Below, one piece after another: positions 52,436 to 61,891 of a stretch of 64,000 nt of DNA. Position numbers and translations under genes: made by a program. Each line of letters opens with the position of its first letter. The stretch's first letter is position 1. The notes under the pieces are model-generated. The model searched no databases. It saw only the letters and a list, made by a program, of their open reading frames with translations, and was not told the DNA's origin. The DNA is from CBDCVA01 sp965222935 [NCBI: Candidatus Latescibacterota bacterium] (GTDB lineage: Bacteria; Latescibacterota; CBDCVA01), in NCBI GenBank assembly GCA_965222935.1, contig CBDCVA010000001.1, positions 682,001 to 746,000 on the forward strand. Direction: 5' to 3'.

Positions 52436-53428
52436 GTGGCAGGGCCGCCTGTCACACCGCCGGTGGCTGCCACCGATTCGTCAGGCGCTGCCGTAGGACA
52501 ATGGCCTCCGTGGCGTTGGCTAGCGCTGGGGATCATCCTTTTGATCCTACCCCTTCTCACGGGGGGAAACGCTTACGCGCTCCACGTGGTGATCCTCTGT
52601 GTCCTCTACGGCCTTCTGGCAATGGGCCTCAATATCGTGCCGGGTTTCTGCGGTCTCCTCGACTTGGGCTACGTCGGCTTCTACGGAATCGGCGCTTATA
52701 CCGTGGCGCTCCTGACGCGGGAAGCCGGGGTCAGCTTCTGGTTCGCACTCCCTCTGGCAGCGCTCAACGGGGCGCTGTGGGGGGTGCTCCTGGGTTTGCC
52801 CACGCTCCGGCTCACGGGCGATTACTTTGCCATTGTCACCTTCGGCTTCTCGGAGCTGGTCGTCCTCATCATCCGTAACGAGCTCTGGCTCACACGCGGG
52901 CCGATGGGGCTACCGGGCATCCCTCCGCCAGAGCTCGCGGGCTGGACCTTCAGCGGAGGGGAGCCTTTCTACTACCTGGTCATAGGATTGAGCGCATGCG
53001 TGCTTGGGCTTTCGCTCCGGCTTCAGGGCTCGAAGACGGGGCGGGCCTGGCAGGCCATCCGCGGTGATCAGGTAGCGGCGAGCACGCTGGGGGTGGACGT
53101 GGTGCGTTACAAGGTGCTGGCCTTCGCGATCAGTGCGTCTATCGCGGGCCTCGCGGGCGGGTTCTTCGCGGCCTGGACGACTTTCGTCAGCCCCGATATG
53201 TTCAAGTTCTGGGAATCGGTCATGGTCCTCTCGATGGTAGTCCTGGGCGGGCTGGGCAGCGTCTGGGGCGCCGCATTGGGGGGTGTGCTGCTCGTGCTCG
53301 TGGCAGAAGGCCTGCGGGAGGTACTCCCTTGGGTAGGGCTTCCGCAGAGTGCGCGCTACCTGGTCTTTGGCCTGGTTATGATCGCTGTCATCCGCTGGCG
53401 GCCGAAGGGACTGGTGTCCCGGCGATGA
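52436..53428 (+). CDS. livM: Branched-chain amino acid ABC transporter permease LivM
   Basis: A 330-residue permease with about nine membrane segments. GLNIVPGFCGLLDLGYVGFYGIGAY, LTGDYFAIVTFGFSELV and VVLGGLGSVWGAALGG are typical of LivM. A hydrophilic 25-residue N-terminus precedes the first helix. GTG 52436 directly follows the livH stop. It overlaps livG by 4 nt. Confidence 0.93.
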   Translation: MAGPPVTPPVAATDSSGAAVGQWPPWRWLALGIILLILPLLTGGNAYALHVVILCVLYGLLAMGLNIVPGFCGLLDLGYVGFYGIGAYTVALLTREAGVSFWFALPLAALNGALWGVLLGLPTLRLTGDYFAIVTFGFSELVVLIIRNELWLTRGPMGLPGIPPPELAGWTFSGGEPFYYLVIGLSACVLGLSLRLQGSKTGRAWQAIRGDQVAASTLGVDVVRYKVLAFAISASIAGLAGGFFAAWTTFVSPDMFKFWESVMVLSMVVLGGLGSVWGAALGGVLLVLVAEGLREVLPWVGLPQSARYLVFGLVMIAVIRWRPKGLVSRR

Positions 53429-54222
53429 ACGCAGAGGGCGGTTCTCCTATCCTGGAGGCGGCCGGTGTCTCGAAGCACTATGGCGGCTTGGAGGTGCTGA
53501 CCCAGGTGGATCTTGTGGTGCCAACTGGCGCGGTGACCGGCCTGATCGGGCCCAACGGCGCAGGTAAGACTACCCTGTTCGATATCATCTCGGCCATCAC
53601 GCCAGCAGATGCAGGGACGATGCGGCTTTATGGCCACAATGGAGCCGTCTCGCTCCTGGGGTTGCCGCCCCATCGTGTAGCAGCGTTGGGCGTTGCCCGA
53701 ACCTTCCAGAATCTTCGCCTTTTCGATGACCTGAGCGTAGCGGACAACGTCCTCGTTGGCCGGCACCTCCATCATCGTCAGGGCGTCCTCAATACACTCT
53801 GGCCCCAGCGTCGGATGCGGCGGGCGGATACGGAGCTGCAGGCGTTCGCGCAGGAGCTTTTAGCCTTCGTGGGACTCTCGGGCACCGAGGCGACACGAGC
53901 CGACCATCTGGCTTATGGCGAGCGCAAGAGGTTGGAGATCGCCCGGGCGCTGGCTGCCGAGCCCCGGCTCCTTTTGCTCGACGAGCCCACGGCGGGGATG
54001 AACCCGAGCGAGAAGGAGACCATCCGCGAGCTTGTAGCATCGGTGGTCGAGCGCGGCACGAGCGTCTTGATCGTCGAACATGACATCCGACTTGTGATGG
54101 ATCTCTCGGCCCACGTTGTCGTCCTGCACCACGGAGCCGTCCTGGCGGCCGGGGCGCCCGACATCGTGCGCAACGATCCCCAGGTCGCCGAGGTCTATCT
54201 CGGCAGCCCGCCGTCGACATGA
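53425..54222 (+). CDS. livG: Branched-chain amino acid ABC transporter ATPase LivG
   Basis: An ABC ATPase of 265 residues with Walker A GPNGAGKT, the LivG-type ARTFQNLRLFDDLSV region, signature LAYGERKRLEIARAL (in place of LSGGQ, as usual in LivG) and Walker B LLLLDEPTAGMNP. The start is ATG 53425, overlapping livM. It works as a heterodimer with LivF. Confidence 0.95.
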   Translation: MNAEGGSPILEAAGVSKHYGGLEVLTQVDLVVPTGAVTGLIGPNGAGKTTLFDIISAITPADAGTMRLYGHNGAVSLLGLPPHRVAALGVARTFQNLRLFDDLSVADNVLVGRHLHHRQGVLNTLWPQRRMRRADTELQAFAQELLAFVGLSGTEATRADHLAYGERKRLEIARALAAEPRLLLLDEPTAGMNPSEKETIRELVASVVERGTSVLIVEHDIRLVMDLSAHVVVLHHGAVLAAGAPDIVRNDPQVAEVYLGSPPST

Positions 54223-54923
54223 GGCTTGATATTCGCCGCTTGCGCGCCGGGTACGGCCGGATCGTCGCTGTGGTCGATGTGTCCCTGGCTGTGGACGAGG
54301 GTGAGATCGTCGTACTCTTCGGTCCCAATGGCGCGGGCAAGTCCACGACGCTCCTGACGATTTCGGGCGTGCTGGCAAGATTCGGCGGCGAGATCTGGTT
54401 CGAGGGGGCGCGGATCGACGAGCTGAGCGCGCCGGAACGCGTGCGCCTTGGCATCGCCCACGTCCCGGAGGGGCGTCGGATCTTCGCGGAGCTAACGGTC
54501 CTGGAGAATCTGGAAGTGGCCGCGTTGAGCCTGCCTCGGGGAGCCGAACGGCATCGTCGGCTGCGCGAGGTACTCGAAAGCTTTCCACATCTGGTGCGGG
54601 CGCGAGATCGAGCCGCGGGAACGCTCTCGGGAGGTGAGCAGCAGATGCTGGCAGTCGGCCGGGCGTTGGTGACGCGCCCCCGGCTGCTGCTGCTGGACGA
54701 GCCCTCGCTGGGTCTGGCGCCCAAGGCCGCCGCCGATGTGCGCGAGCGGGTTGTCGCCGTCGCGCGCGACGGCACGAGCGTGCTTCTGGTGGAGCAGCAC
54801 GTTCAGGGCGCCTTGGCCATCGCGTCGCGTGCGTACGTGATGGAGACGGGCCGCATCGTGGCCGAGGGTTCGGCGCAGGAGTTGAGGGATAACCCCAAGT
54901 GGCGCGCCGCCTACCTGGGATGA
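54219..54923 (+). CDS. livF: Branched-chain amino acid ABC transporter ATPase LivF
   Basis: An ABC ATPase of 234 residues with Walker A GPNGAGKS, HVPEGRRIFAELTVLENLEV (typical of LivF), signature LSGGEQQMLAVGRAL and Walker B LLLLDEPSLGLAP. The start overlaps livG by 4 nt. It completes the importer; the operon appears to end here. Confidence 0.95.
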   Translation: MRLDIRRLRAGYGRIVAVVDVSLAVDEGEIVVLFGPNGAGKSTTLLTISGVLARFGGEIWFEGARIDELSAPERVRLGIAHVPEGRRIFAELTVLENLEVAALSLPRGAERHRRLREVLESFPHLVRARDRAAGTLSGGEQQMLAVGRALVTRPRLLLLDEPSLGLAPKAAADVRERVVAVARDGTSVLLVEQHVQGALAIASRAYVMETGRIVAEGSAQELRDNPKWRAAYLG

Positions 54924-54944
54924 GGCGCGCGCGATCCCCAAAGG

Positions 54945-54973
54945 TTGACCCTTGGCGAGCCGTGCCCTATATT
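54945..54973 (+). promoter_or_regulatory. Promoter of the membrane protein/TPR operon
   Basis: TTGACC (54945-54950) and TATATT (54968-54973) are separated by 17 bp in the 115-nt gap after livF. Initiation near 54980 gives a leader of about 60 nt with AAGGAGG before the next start codon. Confidence 0.55.
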
Positions 54974-55038
54974 GCGGCCCGTAATTTCCTTTCAATCCAA
55001 CGCGTTGCGAAAGGTCCCAGCCTGAAGGAGGCCGCGCT

Positions 55039-56262
55039 GTGATGGCGCTCCAGTTTGACGTTCGAGACGTCTTCCGTGCCGGCAAGCTCGGCTGGAACGG
55101 CAAGCGCATGACGGTCCTTCTGCTGGGCCTCGTGATTGCGTACGTTGTTTACACCGTTTTCACCTACCTGGCGCTGATCGTCGCGGGCCGGCCCTTTGTC
55201 TCCGCGTGGCGCACCTACGATCTCTACCCCTACCTGGCACCCGGCATGGGGGGCATTGCAAGCTGGATTCTCTATGGCATTGGGCTTCTGGCCGCTGTGA
55301 TGATCTATTGGCTCGCCGCCACACAGGCGTGCCGCATCGCTTACCAGGAGCTCAAGGGCGACGATTTCTATTCGCTCGGAGACGCCTGGGCTTTCATGAA
55401 GCGGCGTTGGTGCAGTGCCGTCTTCGCCCCGATCAGCGTCGCAGCGATCTTCGTGTTCCTCGTCATCTGCGGACTCATTGTGGCCCTGGTGGGCCGCATC
55501 CCGTATGTGGGAGAACTCATTTTCGCTGTCCTGCTGTTTCCAGTGTTCTTGGGGGCATTGTTGGCCGTCTTCGTCGCTCTGGTCTGCCTGCTTTCGCTTT
55601 TCCTCACACCGGCGGTTGTGGGAACGACTGGCGACGATACGCTGGAGACGGTCATTCAGCTCTTCAGCACGGCCTGGAGCCAGCCGTGGCGCTTGATGGG
55701 CTACACGGCCCTCTTGGAAGGGATCGTATGGGCGACAACAGCACTCCTGGCGACCCTAGTGCTATGGGCCTACACTCTGCTTTTCGCCGTCGCGCGGTTC
55801 GCTATGGGACCCAAGCTGGATGACGTTGCCGGCGTAGCGCTTACGTTTCTGCCGGACCGGTTTCCGGGCCTCGACTGGCTTCTTCAGGCGCTCGATCTTT
55901 TCCCGCTTGCGGGGCTGTTACCGGTCGCACGCGGATTGGCTGGGCTGGACGGCACAGTGCAGATCGCGGGCGTGCTGGCGGGCGTGGGGCTGTGGATTTC
56001 GCTGTTCTTCGTCGCTAGCTACGCTTACGCGGTCTGGAACTCGGGGCTGGCCTTGATCTATCTGGAGCTGCGCATGCGGAAGGACGATGAGAACCTCCTC
56101 GAACGCCACGATGAGGAACAGTTGCCTTCGTTCGATCAAGAAGAACCTCTGACCACGGCAGCCGGCCCCGAAACTCCTTCCGGGGCAGACGCGGAACCCC
56201 TGATCCAGATCGACCGTCCGAGCCAGACCGAAGGCCAGGAGCCCCCTTCCAAGGCGTCCTGA
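55039..56262 (+). CDS. Polytopic membrane protein of unknown function
   Basis: A 407-residue protein with about six to eight hydrophobic segments in residues 25-345 and a polar, acidic C-terminal tail of about 60 residues (DDENLLERHDEEQL and beyond). Between helices 2 and 3 lies a charged segment (CRIAYQELKGDDFYSLGDAWAFMKRRW) that may form an amphipathic helix. I do not recognise a named family. GTG 55039 (or ATG 55042) follows AAGGAGG. It overlaps the large TPR protein gene by 1 nt, so the two may act together at the envelope. Confidence 0.7.
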   Translation: MMALQFDVRDVFRAGKLGWNGKRMTVLLLGLVIAYVVYTVFTYLALIVAGRPFVSAWRTYDLYPYLAPGMGGIASWILYGIGLLAAVMIYWLAATQACRIAYQELKGDDFYSLGDAWAFMKRRWCSAVFAPISVAAIFVFLVICGLIVALVGRIPYVGELIFAVLLFPVFLGALLAVFVALVCLLSLFLTPAVVGTTGDDTLETVIQLFSTAWSQPWRLMGYTALLEGIVWATTALLATLVLWAYTLLFAVARFAMGPKLDDVAGVALTFLPDRFPGLDWLLQALDLFPLAGLLPVARGLAGLDGTVQIAGVLAGVGLWISLFFVASYAYAVWNSGLALIYLELRMRKDDENLLERHDEEQLPSFDQEEPLTTAAGPETPSGADAEPLIQIDRPSQTEGQEPPSKAS

Positions 56263-59200
56263 TGGACTGGGCAAGGGGGCGGCGACCGTTCGACGGTTCC
56301 GACCCAGGGCCGCTGGGGCCGAAGACGAGAGGCCTCGTCGTTCCGAGATCTAGCGGTCGGCAACGTCAACTCCTGGTCTGGTGCGTTATCGGGCTCTGCT
56401 TCAACGCGCCGGCGCTGGCGGCTCGCGGCAGCGAAGAGGACACGTTCGAGTTCACCCAGAAGCTGCTCGACGACCGCATGTTTGAGCTGGCCGCGAAAGG
56501 CTTCATCGCTTTCGTGCGCGACTACCCGACGAGTCGGCGTGTACCTCTGGCTCGCTTTCGTGCCGGTGAGGCGTACCTGCGCGCTGGTAGCTACGATGCC
56601 GCAAGGGAGGCACTCGAGGAATTTCTGGTCAGCCACCCTGACGATGTGCGAGGGCCCAGGGCGCGTTTCTACTTAGCCCAGTCGCTCGCTCATGTCGCTG
56701 GGCCGAGCGAGGCGGCCAAAGCTTACTTGAAGACTGCACGCCTCTATCCCTCGAGCGAGGTGGCCCCCGCGGCCCTTTTGGGAGCAGGCCGAGCCTTACT
56801 AGACGCGGGGTCCACTGCCAGAGCGCGCGACCCGCTGAAGCGCCTTTTGACGGCCCACCCCGAAGCGCCTGAGCGGGTCGAAGGCCGTTACCTGGTCGCA
56901 CGTGTCTATCTAGCGGACGGCGATACGACCGCAGCCGTCGAGGCGTTGGAAGCGGCCGCAGGACGTGAAAAGATCGAATCGCCATCGCAACGCGCCGCGC
57001 TGAGACTCCTGGGCCAACTTCACCTGGCGACCGGAGACCTAGCGGGTGCCAAACGCACCTGGAAGCGCTTCAGGACCGAGGCGCAGAAGTCGGAGGAGGC
57101 ACTGGGCCTGAGGCTGGATATCGCTGATACACTCGAAGCCTCCGGTGACTGGAACGATGCTCTGCGTGCCTACCAGGAGGTCGTGGCGCTGGGGCCGCCG
57201 GCCGACCTGGAGGAGCGCGCTCGCTTTGGAGCCGCGCGTGCATACGATGGCCTAGCCCAGGATTCCCTGGCGGCCGCGGCCTATGGTGATCTCCTGGACC
57301 GTCTTGAGACGGGCCCCCGACGCGCCCGAGCGCTTTACGGTTGGGGCCGCGCATCCTTTGCACTCGGAGCCATGGACGCCGCGCTCACAGCAGCCCGGGA
57401 GCTTCGGAAGGATTATCCAAAAGCCTCGCAGGCGGCTCTTTCGCTCTGGGACGAGGGGCGTGCGTGGATAGCATTGGGCAGACCCCAGCGTGCCGCGACG
57501 GCGCTCGAAGCATTCATCGCTTCGGACGCTAATTCCGAGTTGCGCAACAAGGCAACGTTTCGGCTAGCGCAGCTTTACGAGGCCGAGCTAGAGGAACAGG
57601 ACCAAGCGGTCCGTCTCTACCGTGCACTGATTGAGGCGCACACGCAGTTTGAAGCGGAGGCCCTGTGGGCTCTAGCCCAGCTACAGGCGCTGAGCGGCAC
57701 CCTGCCCGAGGCAGCACGGCTGTACGAACAGTTCACCCAGCGGTTCCCCGACCACCCTGACGTCAGCGAGGCGATGCGTTCGGCCGAGTACATCCGGTCG
57801 TTTGTCGTGCGGGATCTCGAAGGTGCGACCCAGGCGCTAGTGGCACTATTGGGCGCGCGCTTTGCCGGGATGCCCCCGCTCGTGGCGCTCTTCGAGCTTG
57901 CGGAGGTGCGCATGCGCCACTTGCACGATTTCGAAGGTGCCATCGAAGCCTTCGCCACATTCCTCTCTCGCGATCCAACCGCTGACCTCGCCGATGACGC
58001 TCAATACGGGCTGGCGCGCGCGTACGAGGCGCTGTCACGAAAGCGCGAGCTTGAGGGCGAACCCGCCGAGAGAGACACAATGCTCGATGAGAGCCGCCGG
58101 GCCTGGAACGTTTTGATTGAGCAATATCCAGAGAGCCCGTGGGCGGACGAGGCTGCCTTCGCGCTGGTCGAAATCGGTCTAGCGGCCATTCCGGCGGATT
58201 CGACGAACGACTGGCAGGCGATTTCATCCTATCGAGCCTTCCTATCCAGTTATCCGACGAGCGATCAGGCACCCAAGGCACTCTTGAGGATCGGAGGTCG
58301 CTACCTAGCCCTGGCGGATTCATCCTCGACCGTCGAGGCGCTCACCTTTTATGATCGCGCGGTGGCCGAGGACCCCGAAAACGAGTGGACTGCACAGGCC
58401 TTGCTGGGTCGTGGACGCGCCTTACTGCGGTTGGGTGAACGCCAGGAGGCGGCCGCGGCGTTCGGGCACTTGAGCCAGGAGTACGATGGGACACCCGAGG
58501 CGCGCGATGGGCGCTGGGAGTTGGCGCGCACGCTGGTGGCGCTCGCCAGGCCCACTGAGGCCATCGCCGAGTTGGAAGTGCTGGGCGAACGAGGCTGGCG
58601 GCTCGGTCGTGACACGCCTAGGGTCACTTTGCTCGCTGATCTTTATGCGCGTACGGGCCAGCACCAGGCGGAAATCGCGCTCTTGGAGGGCGCACTTGCG
58701 GAGGACCAATGGGCTGATGCTGTCGAGCTGCGCCTGCGGCTCGTGCGGGCAAGGCGAGACGCAGGTGACTCGCTGGTCGCCTTGCGCGAGGTGACGGCGC
58801 TGCTCTCTGCCGCCCGAGAGGGGGGCCATTATCCCGCAGCGGCACTGGAGCAGGCGATACTCCTGGAGGCAACGCGTCCAGATGCGGCGCGTCGGGCGTA
58901 CCGAGCACTGCTGCGTGCTGCACCCCGTAGCCCCGAGGCGGCCGACGCACGCGAGCGGCTGGGCCATCTCCTGTTTGCGGCTGGTGATTACAGCGATGCA
59001 CTCGCTCTTTACGACGAGGTGCTTCGGTCCGAAAGCGAGGAGACCGTCGCGGCTAGGGCTGTCCTAGCACATCTGCGGCTTGGCGACCGCAAGGGGGCCA
59101 AAGCTGCCCGCAAGCGCTTCGAGAAGCTTGCGATGGAAGGCTCAGATTGGGACGGTCAGTTCGAACTGGAACGGGCGCTACTGGATGCGCGCGACGGGCG

Positions 59201-59969
59201 CTACGATGACGCGCGAGACCGGCTGGCTGTTGTGCAAAAGCGGTTCGGTCCGCTCTTGAGCGAGCGAGCCGCCTACGAACGGGCCCGCACCTTCCAGCGG
59301 GAGGGAGTGGTACCCAAAGCGCAAGAAGCCCTTGAGCAATTCTTTGAGCAGTATCCGCAAAGCCCCTTTGCTGCGGAGATGGCCATGGCGCTCGGGACGC
59401 TCTACCATCAACAGGACCAGCTAGAGCTGGCAGTCGCCCGGTACGAACAGGTCGCCGCGCTGGACGACTCCGCCCGTGCTGCCGACGCCTTGTGGAACGC
59501 CATGCTGGCCTACGAGCACATGGGCCGCTACGGATCAGCGATTACCCAGGGCAGAAGGCTGCTGGAGAGGTTCCCCTCCTATGAACAAGCGAGCCGCGTC
59601 GGCCTCAAGATCGGATACGATCTCTTACAGCGGGGGCGTCCAGCGGAAGCACTGACGCAGCTTGAACGCGTTTTGGAGACCCTAGAATCCGATGAGGAGG
59701 CGGAAGCCCGCTACTATCTTGGAGAAGCATACTGGGGTTTGCGAGACTGGGAGCAAGCGGTCCGCGAGTATCTACGCGTGGCTTACTTGCACAGGTCGGA
59801 AGCGCTGTGGGCTGTGACAGCCGAGTTACGCGCGGCGGCGTGTTATGAGAAACTGAATAGAAAGGCGCAGGCGCGTCGGTTGTACCAGCGTGTCGTGACG
59901 ACTCAAGGTGCAGCGAGTCCCTTCGGTCAGGAGGCACAGGCTCAGCTAGAGGCCCTTGGCGGCCGTTAG
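56262..59969 (+). CDS. Large tetratricopeptide-repeat protein (1235 residues), probably exported
   Basis: After a basic N-terminus a hydrophobic segment (about 37-54; QLLVWCVIGLCFNAPALAA) looks like a late signal peptide with an AxA-type cleavage site. The first 30 residues are unusual, so an internal start is possible. The rest is a chain of about 25-30 TPR-like helix pairs (A-x-A-x-F...YP...P...A pattern), such as FIAFVRDYPTSRRVPLARFRAGEAYLRAGSYDAA. This resembles YbgF/BamD-type repeats and the very large TPR proteins of Gemmatimonadota and relatives. It is probably a periplasmic scaffold; partner unknown. Confidence 0.8.
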   Translation: MDWARGRRPFDGSDPGPLGPKTRGLVVPRSSGRQRQLLVWCVIGLCFNAPALAARGSEEDTFEFTQKLLDDRMFELAAKGFIAFVRDYPTSRRVPLARFRAGEAYLRAGSYDAAREALEEFLVSHPDDVRGPRARFYLAQSLAHVAGPSEAAKAYLKTARLYPSSEVAPAALLGAGRALLDAGSTARARDPLKRLLTAHPEAPERVEGRYLVARVYLADGDTTAAVEALEAAAGREKIESPSQRAALRLLGQLHLATGDLAGAKRTWKRFRTEAQKSEEALGLRLDIADTLEASGDWNDALRAYQEVVALGPPADLEERARFGAARAYDGLAQDSLAAAAYGDLLDRLETGPRRARALYGWGRASFALGAMDAALTAARELRKDYPKASQAALSLWDEGRAWIALGRPQRAATALEAFIASDANSELRNKATFRLAQLYEAELEEQDQAVRLYRALIEAHTQFEAEALWALAQLQALSGTLPEAARLYEQFTQRFPDHPDVSEAMRSAEYIRSFVVRDLEGATQALVALLGARFAGMPPLVALFELAEVRMRHLHDFEGAIEAFATFLSRDPTADLADDAQYGLARAYEALSRKRELEGEPAERDTMLDESRRAWNVLIEQYPESPWADEAAFALVEIGLAAIPADSTNDWQAISSYRAFLSSYPTSDQAPKALLRIGGRYLALADSSSTVEALTFYDRAVAEDPENEWTAQALLGRGRALLRLGERQEAAAAFGHLSQEYDGTPEARDGRWELARTLVALARPTEAIAELEVLGERGWRLGRDTPRVTLLADLYARTGQHQAEIALLEGALAEDQWADAVELRLRLVRARRDAGDSLVALREVTALLSAAREGGHYPAAALEQAILLEATRPDAARRAYRALLRAAPRSPEAADARERLGHLLFAAGDYSDALALYDEVLRSESEETVAARAVLAHLRLGDRKGAKAARKRFEKLAMEGSDWDGQFELERALLDARDGRYDDARDRLAVVQKRFGPLLSERAAYERARTFQREGVVPKAQEALEQFFEQYPQSPFAAEMAMALGTLYHQQDQLELAVARYEQVAALDDSARAADALWNAMLAYEHMGRYGSAITQGRRLLERFPSYEQASRVGLKIGYDLLQRGRPAEALTQLERVLETLESDEEAEARYYLGEAYWGLRDWEQAVREYLRVAYLHRSEALWAVTAELRAAACYEKLNRKAQARRLYQRVVTTQGAASPFGQEAQAQLEALGGR

Positions 59970-60389
59970 TGGCCGCACGATGGGGCCCACAGTGGAGGGC
60001 GGCCATGGGGGACTCGGACTGAGCTTCCGAGACGGGTGCCCTCTTCTCGCCCCTGAAAGAGAGGGGACTGACCTCTTTAGCGGACGCGACCTCAAACGGT
60101 CGGAGACCCATCCGAAATCGTCGTCGCGTTGTTCACCGAAATGACCGGTCGTCTTCGCGCGGCTGAGGCTCAGATCGATGCCCCCGCCTTTTTGAACGTC
60201 ACCGGTAGGACCGAGAAGGCACCGACCCAGTTCGCCCGCGATGAGGGTGTCGAGGGCATTCTCATCCGCCGCCGACCCACCTAGGAAGCGCTCGCTCGGG
60301 TGCAACCCGATTGCCATCTCAAGCGTATCAATGTCGGTATCTGACAGATTGGCAGGGGCTTCTCGACGCGTGTTCTTGACAGTCTAGGT
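59970..60389. other. 420-nt gap after the TPR gene
   Basis: No convincing gene is present. A stem CTCGGA/TCCGAG (60013-60018 with 60026-60031) and a second AAGAGAGG/CCTCTTT stem (about 60058-60078) follow the TPR gene and could end transcription. A + strand frame from 60081 to 60284 has coding-like composition (EMTGRLRAAEAQIDAPAFLN and following) but begins right after a stop. Its only ATG (60141) lacks a ribosome binding site, so it may be a gene remnant. No sigma-54 site was found before the next gene. Confidence 0.4.
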
Positions 60390-61871
60390 GTGACCATGTC
60401 CATTGACCGGAGCTTACGCGCCGTCGTGGCGACGGCCGACCGTGAACTTGGCGAGAAGCTGCTCGCCTGGCTGAACGAGGAGAATGTGAAGAGTGTTGCC
60501 GCGCCCACTGGAGCCACCTTGGAGCAGGCACTGATTGCCGAGCCGGACCTGATCCTCGTCGACGAAACGTTCTCCGATGACGACCTTCCCGACGGGTTGG
60601 GCCATAGACAGTCACTCTGGCAGGAGACGACTCTCATCGGTACGGACGAGGCAGCGCTCGGGCATCGGTTTGCGTCGTTCCTAAGGGACTGCCCGACGTT
60701 GCACAAGCCGGTGCGTCGCAGCGATGTGAGCGAGCTGCTCGAGCGGGTGTCCAGGCGCAAGGCCCTGGTGCGCGAGAGCGGCCTGATCGGGACCTCGGAC
60801 GCGCTGAGGCAGCTCGTCGAGACCATCTCTCAGGTGGCGCCGACCGAAATCTCGGTCCTGCTCACCGGTGAGAGTGGCGCGGGCAAAGACCTGGTGGCCC
60901 ATGCCATCCACGCCCAGAGCCCTCGCCGCTCGGGTCCGTTTCTGGCCGCTAACTGCGGTGCGCTGGCCGAGAGCATTCTGGAGAGCGAGTTGTTCGGCCA
61001 TGAGCGCGGTGCTTTCACGGGCGCCGTTAGCCGTAGAGCGGGCCTTTTTGAGGCGGCCTCGGGTGGAACCCTCTTCCTCGATGAGATCGGCGAAATGTCG
61101 CCGGCCACGCAGGTCAAGCTCCTGCGCGTGCTCGAAACGCGTGAGTTCTTTCGCGTCGGGGGCAGTCAGCCCATCCGTGCAGACGTTCGCGTCATCGCAG
61201 CGACCAACCGCAACCTCGCCGAGGCCACCGAGGAGGGAGCCTTTCGCCGCGACCTTTTCTACCGGCTCAAGGTTTTCGATATCCATGTCCCGTCTTTGCG
61301 CGAGCGACCGGAGGACATCCCTCCTCTTGTGGAGGCTTATGGCCGGCAATTTGCAGCGGAGCAGGGTACTGGGTTCGACGGGATAACACCCGAGGCGATG
61401 CGATTCCTGATGCGCTACCGCTGGCCAGGCAACGTGCGCGAGCTACTCAATCTGATCCAGAGCCTTGTCGTCTCAGGCCACTCCGAGCCCGTGGAAGCCA
61501 AGGCACTGCCCCCGCATATCCGCCAGGATGAAGGCTTCGACCCGTGGCGTTTGCCCGTGCGGACGGGCCGGACGCCCGAGAAGGCCGAACGGGAGCTCCT
61601 CCTGAGGACGCTGCTTCAGATCCGCGCCGATATGGATGAAATTAAAGAGCTTCTAACGGAGCGGGCGGAGCGGGCACGGCCGGCGACAGCGGAGGTCGTC
61701 GTGACCGAGACGCAGACTGTGCATGACGCGGAAGGACAGCTCATCGACGAAGCACTACGCCAATCCGGTGGCAACCGCAGGGCCGCGGCCAACGCGCTCG
61801 GCATCAGTGAGAGGACCCTGTACCGTCGGTTGCGCGAGCGGGCGCATGCGGCTGATGGGACGCCCCGTTAA
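60390..61871 (+). CDS. Sigma-54-dependent transcription activator, NtrC family
   Basis: A 493-residue regulator. Residues 8-118 are a receiver-like domain with Asp58 in DLILVDETF and Lys106 in HKPV, but without the usual N-terminal acidic pair. The AAA+ domain (about 130-365) has Walker A GESGAGKD (160-167), the sigma-54 contact loop GAFTGA (207-212), Walker B GGTLFLDEIGE, and WPGNVRELLN. A Fis-type HTH closes the protein (about 450-485; GGNRRAAANALGISERTLYRRL). No sensor kinase gene is adjacent. Start is GTG 60390 or ATG 60396. Confidence 0.93.
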   Translation: MTMSIDRSLRAVVATADRELGEKLLAWLNEENVKSVAAPTGATLEQALIAEPDLILVDETFSDDDLPDGLGHRQSLWQETTLIGTDEAALGHRFASFLRDCPTLHKPVRRSDVSELLERVSRRKALVRESGLIGTSDALRQLVETISQVAPTEISVLLTGESGAGKDLVAHAIHAQSPRRSGPFLAANCGALAESILESELFGHERGAFTGAVSRRAGLFEAASGGTLFLDEIGEMSPATQVKLLRVLETREFFRVGGSQPIRADVRVIAATNRNLAEATEEGAFRRDLFYRLKVFDIHVPSLRERPEDIPPLVEAYGRQFAAEQGTGFDGITPEAMRFLMRYRWPGNVRELLNLIQSLVVSGHSEPVEAKALPPHIRQDEGFDPWRLPVRTGRTPEKAERELLLRTLLQIRADMDEIKELLTERAERARPATAEVVVTETQTVHDAEGQLIDEALRQSGGNRRAAANALGISERTLYRRLRERAHAADGTPR

Positions 61872-61891
61872 TATCTGAATGGGAGAGACGT

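Noticed and set aside
59946-60317. 123-codon - strand frame over the gap after the TPR gene.
   Set aside because: It lacks a ribosome binding site, overlaps the TPR stop and has no recognisable domain; the opposite strand looks at least as coding-like.
60345-60375. Possible sigma-54 site TGGCAGGGGCTTCTC before the activator gene.
   Set aside because: The -12 element lacks the required GC dinucleotide, so it does not fit a sigma-54 promoter.
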